The notes below the pieces were generated by a model. That model saw only the letters and a program-made list of their open reading frames with translations. It was not told where the DNA came from and made no database searches. A stretch of 64,000 nucleotides of DNA. Origin: Hirudo medicinalis (lineage: Eukaryota > Annelida > Clitellata > Hirudinida > Hirudinidae). The DNA lies in NCBI GenBank assembly GCA_011800805.1, contig MPNW01000002.1, forward strand, positions 150,249 through 214,248. Reading direction: 5' to 3'. The translations under genes and the position numbers were made by a program. Shown here in pieces: positions 51,381 to 63,405 of this stretch (position 1 is its first letter; each line of letters starts with the position of its first letter).

Positions 51381-52629
51381 CTTGAAAAGCCTATCTCACA
51401 CAGGTATGTTGTTGAAAAATGGAGAAGGCGCAACTCAATCTCAGAGAGAACAATTTCTAAATTCAAAAACTTGATCAAAAACATGTTGACTGACATACCG
51501 AGGAGAAATATTCTTTTGCTGCGACACTGGTAACGAGTTTAATAAACACCTTTTATGTATTCTCAGGAACATCTTCAATTTGAACTATGAATGCAGTCTA
51601 TTCCGTCCTTACCAGCCTAAATATCTCGCATGGATGATTAACATTTTGTTAATTTGTTTCAATTAAACCTGCAGAAGACTGAGGTCACGTTCATTTGAAT
51701 ACCTTTCACCTTAGGACTCTATCCCGTCCACAAAAATTGCCGATATTCTCTTTCTACCCTCAAACTACTCAGAATTACCTTTGACCCCCATCATATCTTC
51801 AGTCAACCGCGTTAAAAAATTCAATTTTATTATCTCGGCCTCGCAAACAAATTGCAAACAATGTTATATGTGTTAAGGTAATGAATCTCAGACAATAGAA
51901 AACAGGATAAAGCGAAGACAATGATAGAATACCAAAATTTCATAAACCAAGTAACAACCGGAAATTCATATCAATGTTTTTGGATTATATCTTCTGTTGA
52001 ATTTGAAGGCTCTCTAGCTTCTGTATGTATTCTGCAGGGCTCCAATCACGATGTATATCTTGTTAAACCAAATCTCCAAAATCTACATAAAATCTAGAAT
52101 CTTTCAATCTCAAACTTCGCAAACCAAATAATTTTATCTCTTTAAGCCAAAAACCTGGCATCCTGAGAACAAAATTTGTTAAAATGCGGGGATCTATTAT
52201 AACTTTTTTTTTAAATTTGTGCTCCAATCTCGGTGGTATCATGTCGCTTACGTCGCGGTTCATCCAGTCTTTGGGCACTTTTAAGTTTGTGACTCAAGGA
52301 TTTGAGTGAACTGCATTTTTCATCACAATTGTTGGTACCTATCAGTTTCAATCCGGCGGATCTCAGTTTGCAGTGAATTGCTTCGGCTCGAGCTTTTACA
52401 CATCGGTTGTATTTTGTTCCTGGGAGAGTGGCTGCTATTCATTCATTCATTCCTCTTGAGAACGACCTCAATATAAATCCATCGACTGTTTTGTAGAGAT
52501 TCTATGGGATATTCTTTTTTCAGACATCTTTTGGTTCCCTGGTCTTGGTCGCCCCGAATTTCCTGAATTCTTATACAACTGCAGCATTATCTGTGATGGA
52601 GCTCTCTTCCATGCCCAGTGGCCGCGAAG

Positions 52630-52689
<60 letters not shown>

Positions 52690-53545
52690 TGAAAACACAC
52701 TTCTAAATATCTGCCTAAGTCTGAAATTTGCCATTGAAAAATACAATAAAACTCATTTTGTTTACACATTTCAATTCGTTCGAGTTAGAAAACATGAATT
52801 CCCAAAGGTTTGCATGAATAATTAATACAATAATGGGTCGCTGATAACCATTTGTATCCTCGAAGGCAGAAAGATTTGAAACTTGGTCAAAATCACAAAA
52901 TTTAGAATACACTTTAAATTTTCCTGTTTAGGATTAAATCATCAATTTTATTGGTCGGCTTCAATTTTTGCTTCGGTTAAATAATATTTCTTCTTTTCGA
53001 ATTATCTTTGTTAATTTCAATGTCGAAGGATTCACTAAGTATGCAAATATTAAACAATGCTGTTGTTCCAGACATCATGAATTCAGAAAACAGTTCATTA
53101 ACAGGTTATAATTAGATGAAAAACTCGGTCACGTTTTGCTTCTTTTATTAGAAAAATTAAAATAAAAGAATATAAATAAATGTCACGGCTATTACAATAT
53201 TTCTAATGGTATTTATATCTTTGATTTCAAGAGATGGAATTCAACTTATATACCAATTAGAATATTATTATTGGCTAAAACTGGTAGAAGGCTTTAGAGA
53301 AATAAAGAGCAATAAAAAAAGTTTTCAGCAGAAATTACAAACGCTTGAATGGGTGCGGTGCCTTTCAACATGCCTGAGTGGTTTTAGCAGCCAATTTTCG
53401 CAAAGGCTTATGTGTCACAGCTTATGAAAACTTCGAATGAAAGCAGGCGTGGTTTTCCAATTGATATTCATATACCTTCATTTACGTCAATTTCACTGTT
53501 TTTAAGATCAATGTTTCGCCTCGTTAAGTTTGTTTAAAATTAAAT
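51381..53545. other. Intergenic; no gene supported
   Basis: AT-rich. A GC-richer piece at about 52520-52630 runs straight into a long TTA tract and may be the 3' end of another retroposon. The minus-strand frame 52063-52278 has no recognised character. The last few hundred bases should contain the promoter of the FRRS1-like gene. Confidence 0.45.
52631..52690. repeat. (TTA)20 microsatellite
   Basis: About twenty uninterrupted TTA units directly after CCCAGTGGCCGCGAAGG. The abrupt join suggests a retroposon tail. Poly-Ile and poly-Asn frames across it are artefacts. Confidence 0.93.
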
Positions 53546-56500
53546 ATGAACTTCAGAGGACTACAAATCGTTATTTTTTGTTACTCTTGCATTCCAACTG
53601 CACTTGGAAAGGGTGATGGTGCTCCAGAATCGGCTTGTGACTCCATGACCCCAAGTCATTCCGGCTACACATTCCAGGACCCTAAAACTTTACCTTATTC
53701 AATTTCTGTTGAACCCGGATGTTCAACAGGTGAGTTGCCTATTTATTTTAAAATTACTGTGTTAAACACGTGTTTAAAAACAAGTCATTATGAGTGAATT
53801 ATTGATGGTGACTCATAGGTCTATTTTTCAAAATGTTGAATTATTTTGAATTTAATCAGACCTTAATTAATTTATTCGTTAAGTCGTGGTTAGCTGATAT
53901 CTTCCTTCTAATCATCGTCGAATTGTTCTCCAAAGTCAGTTGAAAAATTTCATTGCAGTTATAATTCAAGGCACAGAAATTTTCAAAGGATTTTTATTAA
54001 AAGCCGTTAATGAAAGAAACGAAACAATAGGAAAGTTTCTTAAGAATAACGAGAGAACAAAACTTATTTGCGGGGTGATTTTTATTAATTATATTGTTAC
54101 CGAATATTTTTTAGGTTTATTTAAACACACTTAAATTTTCTAAAAAAAAATATTACATTTGTGGGATGCACAAAAGATTGCCGTCTAAATTTTCGAAGAC
54201 TTGATGCATTTTGTTTTACAGATGAGTTCCCTATTGCATGATTATTAATTATAAATTAGGATTATTACTTGCACCTCTTCTGCAGATATTATTATTTGAG
54301 GTTTATACTAATCAAGTTGACTGTAAATAATTGATAAACATTCATTTATTTATTTTATTATCAATTTATTTAATTTTATATTTAATAATTTATTTATTTG
54401 GTAAATAATAAATTTGAAAAAATAGTTTAAGCTAAAATTTACATGAGGTCGAGTACGATAAATATTTTTAATAAGGAATAGTTAAAATAATAATTGAAAT
54501 CATTCAGGACCAAGCTGTGACGCATACTGAGAAACTCACTGTTAGTCAAATTGGACTCAGATGGGATTCTGATGGTTTTCTAGGAACAGTCTACTTCCAG
54601 TAAGTTCTCGAACGGAAGATTTGTTAAAGAATAAAACGCGAAAATACAGTCAAGACGAAACCATGAGGACACCCCATTATTTCGTGATAACTCGCTAAAC
54701 AAAAATATGATTGTGGGGAAATTGTAGTATGTTGTGCAATTATATATTTGTGATTATCTCTTAAATTTTCGTCAAGATATTTTCACGCAATTTAAAAATT
54801 CAGAAAACGTGATTTCGAGGCGTCCAATAACCATGAAATACACTTTCATAAATCATCGCAAATGACTAGAATCTCGCGAAAAACAAGAACAAAAAAAATA
54901 TTAATAACAAATAATGTTACCTTTATTCTCAATAAGTTTAAAACATCTGCTATCCATTGATTTTATTAAAGTTTTTACGAATTTTCAATCCAGTTCTTTC
55001 TATGCACTCCTAACGGCATTTTCCAGGTCAGATTTGGAGTGGAACTGCCTTCCATTGTTGTAGACCAGTCTTGACAACATTCCCCAGACGTTTTCTATAA
55101 GATTTAAGTCTGGGGAACAGGCTGGCAAACTCATAACTTTCAAATTTCTGTTCTGGAAAAATGTCTTCGTCAACTTGGAAGTATGGATCAGGGCATTATC
55201 TTGCTGGAAAATAAATTTTTTTCTATAATAAGCTTCCCCAAAAGGCAGGAGATGATCTTCTAATACTTTGATGTAATCTGCTGAAGACTGTCTCTCATCC
55301 AGAAAGGCCAATTCAGTTAATCCTTCATTGAAAATTCCTCCCCAAATCTTCACCGATCCTGCTCCATGATTTCGGCTAAAAAATGTTTATTTTTCTAACC
55401 TGAGGTCATTCCAGTAGACCATCAGGTCCATCCAGGTTAAATTTCTTCTCATCTGAAAAAATAATATTGCCACAGCCATCTCTGTTGGAGAGCATGGTTT
55501 TGGTCCATTCCACTATTGCCAACTTGTGATGGTTTTTAAGAGCTGGAATCTTTAATTTTTTTTCATATAATAAAATACCACTAGATCTCAAATAACTTAA
55601 CTCTGTACTTTTACAAATTTTTAAATCAAGTTCAATTCTAATTTGATTTGCTGAAAATTTACCTGTAGAAGCCTTTCTTACCAGGAGTCTCTGCTGACGA
55701 ATCGTCAGTTTCTTGGGTCTTCCATGATTATTTTTGGTTGCATATTCTTCAGCAGCCTTTAAGTAGTTCCAGATGACAGTCTTGGATCGATTGAGCTCTT
55801 TGCCAATTTCCCTGATTGAATAATTTGCTTCTTGAAGGCCTCAAGCTGCCCTCTCCTTGTCAGACAACATTTTACCTCCAGCCATTTATAAAATAGTAAT
55901 TTATAAACTTCAAATTAATTTTTAACTCTTTTTGGATTTATATATCGATAATATTTGCATTTTTTGCATTTTGATTGCATAACTATCAAAAAATTTCAAG
56001 TTTTATGGGATATAAGTAAGGACGTCTTCATTGTTTTCAAACGACCGTAAAATGTCATTTTGCATATTTTACAAGTTCTACTTGTTCAATTTATTTGAAA
56101 TTCGTTTTGTATACAATAAAGTAACATTGTTATGTATGTTACAGTGTTGTATGCAATTGAGTAATATTGAACTTATATTTAGCGAGTTGTCAGGAAATTA
56201 TGGGGTGTCCTTATGGTTTCTGTCCTGTCTGTATGTATTTAATGCTCGTGTTACATTAATAATGAAAATATTATTTATTTAATTTATTGCTAAACACGTG
56301 TTTTAAATTAAGTATATTTGATTCTTCTAGAGGAACAATTGTGAAGGATTTTTCAAACTTTTGGAGCATAAGGAGTTCAAGTTGCGACACAAGAACTATT
56401 CCTACTACAACTGAGACTACTGCAATTTATGCTTTGACATCATTTTTAAGCCCAAAACTATTGGACTGCGCTGGTTGCAACACAAGTATCTCCTCAACTA

Positions 56501-59500
56501 AAACTACGACTATATATTACGACGTTGGGACACCACTTATAACTCCGACACCAGTAAGCAGTGTGAGTTAATGTCACTTCAGGATGACATAAAGTTTTAT
56601 TATTATTATTATAATTACCTACAGAAGATCATTTATTAAAAAAAACCCTTGCAGGATATTCAATCACAACAATCTTGTCCTCCGAACGTTAAGTGTTTCC
56701 AGTGTCCAGATAGTAACTGTGTCATAACATGGGCAAAAGGAGCGAAAGATTACGTAGACTTTCAAATTTCTGCATACGTTAGAAGCGATAACCGCTACGT
56801 AGCCATGGCATTTTCTTACGACGAAGAAATGGTTTGTTAAAAGAAATTATATTCTTTCATCAGTCTGATGTAAATCTTAACCACAGGGAAATGATAGCGT
56901 GGTTCTGTGTTGGAAAGAAGGAAACAAGCATTTTGCCGAAGTTTGGTTCACAGGAGAAGAATCAATCAGCAAAACTCCAGACGTAAGGAAGAATGCCGGC
57001 CATTTTAAGATAAAAGTTTATATCCGTCATATGATTTTCAGCCCTTGGAAAGCCTCGATGTGAGCAAAACCAAATTTAGCTACGAGGACAAATGGATGAG
57101 CTGCAAATTCTCCAAAAGAATAGAACGTAGTATTAACAGTTCTGGTGAAGTTTATTATCTTAATGAATCGACCTACAATTTATTCTTTGCCACCGGGATG
57201 ATGAGTTCGGGTAAGTTGATTATTAGCTCAGCATGGATTGGCATGAACGCGAGGTTCTAATTTAACCGCACAATTTCTTGCCAGGTGGACCACGCAAACA
57301 CGAGAGAAAAGCATTTTCTACCTCAAAGTTTAATTTTACAGATTTTAGAGTTGAAGCAAATATTGCAACTCAATCTGACGTAAATTTTTCCATCACGTTG
57401 CTACTTCTTCAATTTATTATAACATTAAATTTTTTAAAATGCCTTTTGTTAAGATTTTATGGGGTAATTCAGCCTCCAAATCCTACTAAGTGCACAATTA
57501 CTTATAAAAAGTACAAAAGGCTAGTTTCAATTTTTCAAACAGATCAGGTACAAGGAATCATGTCCTGTGAATGAAGGTTGTTTCACGTGTCCAGATGGAA
57601 AATGCGTGATAAACTGGAGTCCGAAAAATAATGATTACGAGACATTTCAAATATCCGCTCCTGTGGTAGATGATACTTCTTATTTAGCGATGGCTCTTTC
57701 AAAAGATGAAAAAATGGTTACCAATGACTGTTCATTTACTGTTAAATGAATTAACACTTGAATAATAAGTTTAACTTCTAGGGCAACGACAGTATAACTC
57801 TTTGCTATAAATTTGGCGATTCATTCGTTGCAAAGATGTGGTATTCAGTGGATTATAAAGTTCATCCTGCGTCGAACGTGAGATTTAATTCAAACAATTA
57901 CTCAATTGGACTCTAAGGCTATTTTTAATGAGCAATATTGGTGCTTATATTCAGCCTTTTGAAAGCTTGGATCCTTCAAGTTTTAATGGAAGTTATTCAA
58001 ATGGAAGGATGAGTTGCAGATTCTCGAAACAAATCGAACGTCCCCAGGGAAGCAACAACTCGGTTTATTATCTTAATGATCAACTCTTTCATTTACTATT
58101 CGCTACTGGACCAATGAATGGAGGTAAACGATGGTTGTCACATTTACAAAGTTTTTCTAATGACGTATTTTGCAGTAAAATAATGTATTTATTGAACTAT
58201 GAGCTATTAATATTAGAAAACAATTGCTACCAAAACTGAACAATCTCCAACAATTTCCTTCACTTAAGATTCTAAACCAACGCTAATCCATATTCTGCAT
58301 TTTTTCTGCTTTAATTTGTTGTCGTTATTCCACGATATACCAGCAGTTTAGATCCTCTCCTCTCAGGTTTGCCTTCTTCTTTCGAATAGGTCGGTTTCTG
58401 TCTCAATCATTTTAGAAATATACAATAGTAGGCAATAAATGCAATTTACACTGCAAATACACAACTTAGGCTAGTCTTGCTCTCACATGATTCAACATTG
58501 ACTTCAAGTTTTTATTGAAATATTTTCTATAAATAATTTTATATATCATTTTATATGTCATTGTTATACTAAAATAATTTTATTCAATTTCATAAAACCT
58601 GCAGAAGTTCCAGAAAAACACGTCTACAAATTGTTCTCAAACTCAGCATTGAATCTCACTGATATTTCAACAGTGAACGTCGGAGATCCGCCTTCATCGA
58701 ACAGCCTTATTAAAGCACATGGTAAACATTTTATTAATTACTGGAATTACTTAAATTTCACATTTTCGTTGTCAAATTTTTAATCAATTACTTTAACATT
58801 TAAAACCAATGTTCTATCTAAGAAGCATCTCGCTATTGCAAGCAATGGTAATGGTGCTCTTGATGATGATGACGATGGCGATTTAATGTAAATATAGTTC
58901 ACATGTAGCGCTATATTAATATCAGCTTTTCGACAACCATTTTCATAGCAGCGCAAGCTAGGTTGCGAACACGACACATTGCGACTGTTGCAATTAATGC
59001 CTTATCCAGGAACGCAATCTAAAATTGAGCTAAATTGCATTATGACGATGACGACATTTGGCGATGATACAATGATGACACTCGATTTTTCTCAATTTTT
59101 GTGAAATGTGTCAACTCGAAAAATTGTATTGTTCTGAATATTCTCTTCTCACTTTATTATTTTAAAAAGTTGTAATTTTAACTGAGCTGTCGTCACAAAT
59201 GTGTGTTTTAGGAATCCTGATGGTGATAGCTTGGTTGATGATGGCAAGTGTTAGCATTTTGTTGCCGAGGTACTTCAAGTATGCCTGGCCTGACAAGAAG
59301 ATACTGAATAAGCCCATTTGGTTTCCGGTCAGTATTAAGATTTTGTAACATTGTACAAGATTTTTTTGTACAAGATTAACATTGTACATTATTTTTGTAT
59401 ACTGTTATAAGAATAATAGCCTACCTCAGATATTAATAACAGATAATAATAATAAATAATAATTATCATATGAATAAATTAAACAAATTCAATCATAGAT

Positions 59501-61495
59501 TCATCAGATATTGATGGTCTTTGTTTTCTTATTGACTGCCATTGCCTTCATCATCATTTTCTGTGAAGTCAGAGGATACGTGCAGGTATTGTCAAAATCA
59601 TTTAATAAACTTAAGTAATTGCAATGGCACCGACCATCATACTGATAAACTGATATCATGTGTATTGTTGTCATAATATAGCATCATATTGTTTACAATT
59701 TGTAAATCCACATTTAGGATGATGATGGTCCCACGACGAGGGCACATGCCCCCATAGGAATTATAGTAATGATCCTTGTTGTTCTCAATGTTAGTTGATT
59801 TTTTAATTTACTTTTGGAACATTTTTATCACACCTAGATAAATATAAATGTTGAGATCAATTTTTTTAATGTGGGTGCCAATAGTTTGACTTTTGCGATG
59901 CCTTTCATCAAAAAGCTGAAGAATCTGGATTAGAATCCTTACCTCCAGTTGGGCTTTTTAGAGATGTTTTTATTGGTGTCATTTTCGGAATTATCGTTTT
60001 ACACTTTTGCGCAAATTAACTTAACATCGATTTGCAGGGGTTTAATGAGACCAATGTCTGCATGACAAACCACTCAAACCTCCCATTTTCTTCGCATCTT
60101 GTTGAATTGTATTAAGCAGATTTATTTCAATTCAAATTTCATCAATAACCTAGAATTATTATGCAAACTGTGTACAAATGACCAGAACAGATGTTTCTTA
60201 AATAAGTAAGAATCATGAGCATGAGAGCAATAAAGGCTTGTAAGGTCGCTTTGTGGCAGTGCAAGCTGGATTGAAACACAACACTGTGCTGACTGCTGCT
60301 TTTTAACTTGTGAGAGCAAAACGCTCCGAGCTAACTAAATGCCATTTAATTCACTGACATCTTAAATCTGAATCTAATTCGCGCCAACGTCGGAAAGATT
60401 TTCTTTGAATTCTGAGACCAATTATTTGATTAGAAAAAATGATATTTATGACCACAAGTCCTCGAAGTGTGATGTTAAAATTAGAACTTCCTCAATGTTT
60501 CTTAAAGGGGTTTTCCTTAAATTTCTGCTTTTTGATGGTCTTTCGAATAAATCATAAACATGAATATTAATTTATTGCAGCCCGTAATGGCTTTGGTCAG
60601 ATGCAATCCTGAACACAAATATCGATGGATTTTTAATTATTTTCACACATTTGTTGGAGAATTTGTCCTTATTCTTGCTGGTTAGTTGGTGCTACAAATT
60701 TAAAAAGCTGTTGCAATGCTCAAACTTAGCTAATTAAAAAATACATAATAATGATATTATTTAATATTAACTTGTTTAAAATTTATTGGTATGTCAATTA
60801 TAAACTAATTTCTAAGTTAATAAAGATAATTCCATAACAAATCCACAATTTCCAATTGGAATTGTCTAAGTTAGTTTAGTCTAGTTGTACAGTTAAAGTT
60901 GTGGTTCAAAACGAGTTTGTTTTAACATTGTTTACGACTTTACATCTAATTTTCTTCAACTAAGTTCTCAGTTAGATTTTTTCACCATATTTGAACCCAG
61001 AAGTTAATCAAGTTCGAATCTTCAAACATGAATAATGAATGTTAATTAATTTTCAGTGATTAACATTTTCCTGAGCTTCTTCATGCCTCAAGCAAATATT
61101 GGATATTGGGTGGTGTGGGTGATGGTGGCTCTTGTCTGCTGGCATGCTCTCATTGAATTCCTCCTTGTTATGCACCAGAAATATCTTCAGTCCAAGTCAT
61201 TCAGTAAGTGTTTCCTATTAACTTGGACATTGCAACAGCATCTTCAAAATTTTTATCCCATTTAGGGTCGACGGGTGACACCCTTTCCAGTGAAATTAAA
61301 TTGCACGATTTCATGTCAACATCAAGCAAACTTGTGAGTCTATAAATTGAAAACAATTTGACAAATGTTACATGTTCTGGTAATAGTTGGATTACATTTC
61401 AGTTGTCCAGTTTGCAAACTTTTCTAATTTTTGCTCAATGGATCGGAGTCACTGGACTTGCAATCGCCATCTGCGTCGGCATCGGAATTGCTTGA
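53546..61495 (+). CDS. FRRS1L-like: Ferric-chelate reductase 1-like protein: Reeler, two DOMON domains, b561 (19 exons, about 795 aa)
   Basis: A transmembrane oxidoreductase of the cytochrome b561 group, predicted to move electrons to extracytoplasmic ferric iron. Exons: 53546-53729 (signal peptide, start of Reeler, GAPESACDSMTPSHSGYTFQ), 53959-54074, 54508-54599, 56331 to 56553 or 56562 (Reeler ends in GTIVKDFSNFW, then a Thr/Ser linker); DOMON 1 at 56655-56831, 56887-56982, 57042-57210, 57285-57379; DOMON 2 at 57555-57716, 57782-57877, 57955-58123, 58605-58721; membrane part at 59212-59327, 59499-59585, 59718-59789, 60581-60680, 61057-61203, 61266-61333, 61403-61495. The four b561 haem-ligand candidates are H in KAHG, PIHQ, RAHAP and NYFHT. 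All junctions close in frame. Vertebrate FRRS1 has one DOMON; here it is tandemly duplicated. Symbol is by family only. Introns hold a Tc3-like element and two SINE pieces. Confidence 0.9.
54647..56231 (-). mobile_element. Tc3-like Tc1/mariner element, structurally complete, 1.585 kb
   Basis: Terminal inverted repeats of 53-54 bp: left 54647-54699 starts CAGTCAAGACGAAACCATGA, right 56178-56231 reads (reverse complement) CAGACAGGACAGAAACCATA; both continue GGACACCCCAT and end ACTCGCTAAA. Flanking TA dinucleotides at 54645-54646 and 56232-56233 are the Tc1/mariner target duplication. The element lies in the intron between exons 3 and 4 of the FRRS1-like gene, opposite to that gene's strand. Confidence 0.95.
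55000..55885 (-). pseudogene. Tc3-like transposase, DD34E, inactivated
   Basis: Starts MAGGKMLSDKERAA at 55885, then hits an in-frame TGA at codon 15. After that come an HTH (YSIREIGKELNRSKTVIW), a GRPKKLT linker and the catalytic domain. First acidic residue is in IIFSDEKKFNLDGPDG (about 55450), second in FQQDNALIHTS (about 55190), third in SPDLNLIENVWG (about 55085). Exactly 34 residues separate the second Asp and the Glu (DD34E). A frameshift after LDGPDG (about 55425) and a TAA within the following block (about 55390) add to the TGA, so at least three lesions abolish function. All catalytic residues remain. Confidence 0.93.
58890..59010 (-). mobile_element. SINE copy (diverged) in FRRS1-like intron
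   Basis: The reverse complement has AATTGCAACAGTCGCAATGT, GTCGTGTTCGCAACC and ATAGCGCTACATG, matching the copy at 37521-37660 segment by segment but with a decayed centre. Confidence 0.65.
60225..60350 (-). mobile_element. SINE-like copy (diverged) in FRRS1-like intron
   Basis: The reverse complement reads TTAGCTCGGAGCGTTTTGCT near its start and GTGTTTCAATCCAGCTTGCA at the B-box position, with a CAGCAGTC segment like the CAACAGTC of the other copies. Likely the same family, considerably diverged. Confidence 0.5.
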
Positions 61496-62300
61496 CGTGA
61501 ATTGTGATTGTAATCAGTCATTTCTCAAAGACTTGGATAAAAATCGTGTTTCATATTTCACGATTCATATGCAATCTTAAATGTAATTCATTCCAAATTC
61601 TAAAACGTTCAACACATGTATATAAATTTTCCATTTTCCATGGCTGACTATCGTTTTGCTAGCTTAAAATGCAAGTAGACAATTCTAAGCAAGTAATAAA
61701 ATACAATAAATACAACAAACTTATACTACGATATACAATATATATATATGCAAACATATATTATATATATACGATAATAAGGTAAGAAATATAAACTCTA
61801 CATGGCATGGAAAGATAAGGTAAGCAGTTGAATAATCGAATATTGAAGTTGTGAATAAATGCCTGCTATAGGTGGCAATGAAGGTGGTGTTGTGTTGGAT
61901 TGGATAAGGTGCGATAGGTTATAGTGCATCGTGAAAGTTGTCTTTGTATCAATAAATTACAGAGTCCAATACTTTTAAAGAATCTAGGTTTATTATGTTG
62001 AATGTGGTTTACCAAGAAAGATTTTCATCTAATGTAATCCCTCAACATTTTTTACGCAATAAAAAGCTAATTGATAAAAAACTTGGATGCAATTGTTCAG
62101 GATATGTAGTTGTCTTTTTTATAATAAATTAATGTATTAAAATAACATTTTTATAATGAAAATCTAGCAATGGAAAATTACTTGGAACCCACGTTAGTTT
62201 GGATGATCAACTTGTTAAGATAACCGATTTTCCTTTTCTAGTCAAATTGTATTAATGAGAAAGTCCAGAAATTGTGTGAAACTTCATAAAGGTCTTTCTA

Positions 62301-62456
62301 GTGCAGCTCGGCCGAATGGGTTGCGTTCCTGCATATGGCGGTATGGCAAAGAAATGTAATGTGTCTTGTTCGAAACCCAGCCTGCACTGGGAAGGAACGC
62401 TACTTAAAAGGCTAACGAAAAGGCACCTCTGACGCATATGGCGCTATGTAAATGAA
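62301..62456 (+). mobile_element. tRNA-headed SINE, best-preserved copy
   Basis: Head GTGCAGCTCGGCCGAATGGG carries an A box (TCGGCCGAATGG, compare TGGCCGAGTGG of tRNA-Leu/Ser) and the B box GTTCGAAACCC lies about 65 bp further on. The body follows with GGAACGCT..GGCACCTCTGACGC and the tail ATATGGCGCTATGTAAATGA. Internal RNA polymerase III promoter spacing is as expected for a tRNA-derived SINE. No long A tail is seen. Confidence 0.82.
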
Positions 62457-63349
62457 GTTTCTCTCATTTAGCCTACCTCGTTTTTCTCATAATTTGCTTT
62501 CATTAATCAATCTATTCCGAGTCATTTTTAACACTCAGAACTTTAGATCCTCTGCAAAAGCAAAAGCAACATCGTTAAAAAGGAAGGTTAAGAAATTTGG
62601 TAAAAAAAATTAAAACAAGAAAAAATGTCTTTTATAAAATGTTTTTTATGCTAAAGATGGAATTTCTCAGCAACACCACGAATCCTTTAAAAATTGAATG
62701 TTTTTGTTTGCAAGAGATCTGTTGGTTATTATTATTATGTAATCCGATAAGAGTAATGTTTTTGAATTAAGGCTAGAATTGCTCATCACTTTCTTGTTGC
62801 AATTCATTAAATGGAGGTAAAACAGCTGCAGTGAAACTTGAAATAATTGAGCAGGACATGGCGTACTCTAAAACACTTTTTCGTATTTTTAGGATTAGAT
62901 ATGAATAGCAACATTCCAACAGACTCCAAAACTCCAAACATTTTACGGAATTTTCACCACATTTTATGTTGTCGAGTATTTTGTTATTTAAGCGTACAAC
63001 AGGTGGTCATGCGACAAACAAGGTCAACGAAATGTTTTGAAAAAACTGAAGAAAACGAAATGATTTTAATTTGGGCTGCAGATGGATTAAATGTTTTAAA
63101 CTCGATTAATCGAACCATATTATTTTTCAAATAATTTCCCAAAACATTTTAATTTTATCCGGAAATCAATTTATTCATGATAAAATGCTCGCAATAGGAG
63201 TTTAGAAACAATTTTTTGTGGTTCATTAATTCACATTTAGCCAGTTGCTGAGGCAAACGAGTCTGTTGATGCTGTCTGTAGATGGAGAAGCACGTTTGTT
63301 ATTCACGACGTGTCTGGAAAGGGAAAATAACCATTATATTATACATAAT

Positions 63350-63405
63350 TATTAATTATTATTATTATTAATTATTATTAATTATTATTATGTTATTATT
63401 AATTA
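63350..63405. repeat. (ATT)n microsatellite
   Basis: ATT units with interspersed AATT, about 55 bp. Confidence 0.9.
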
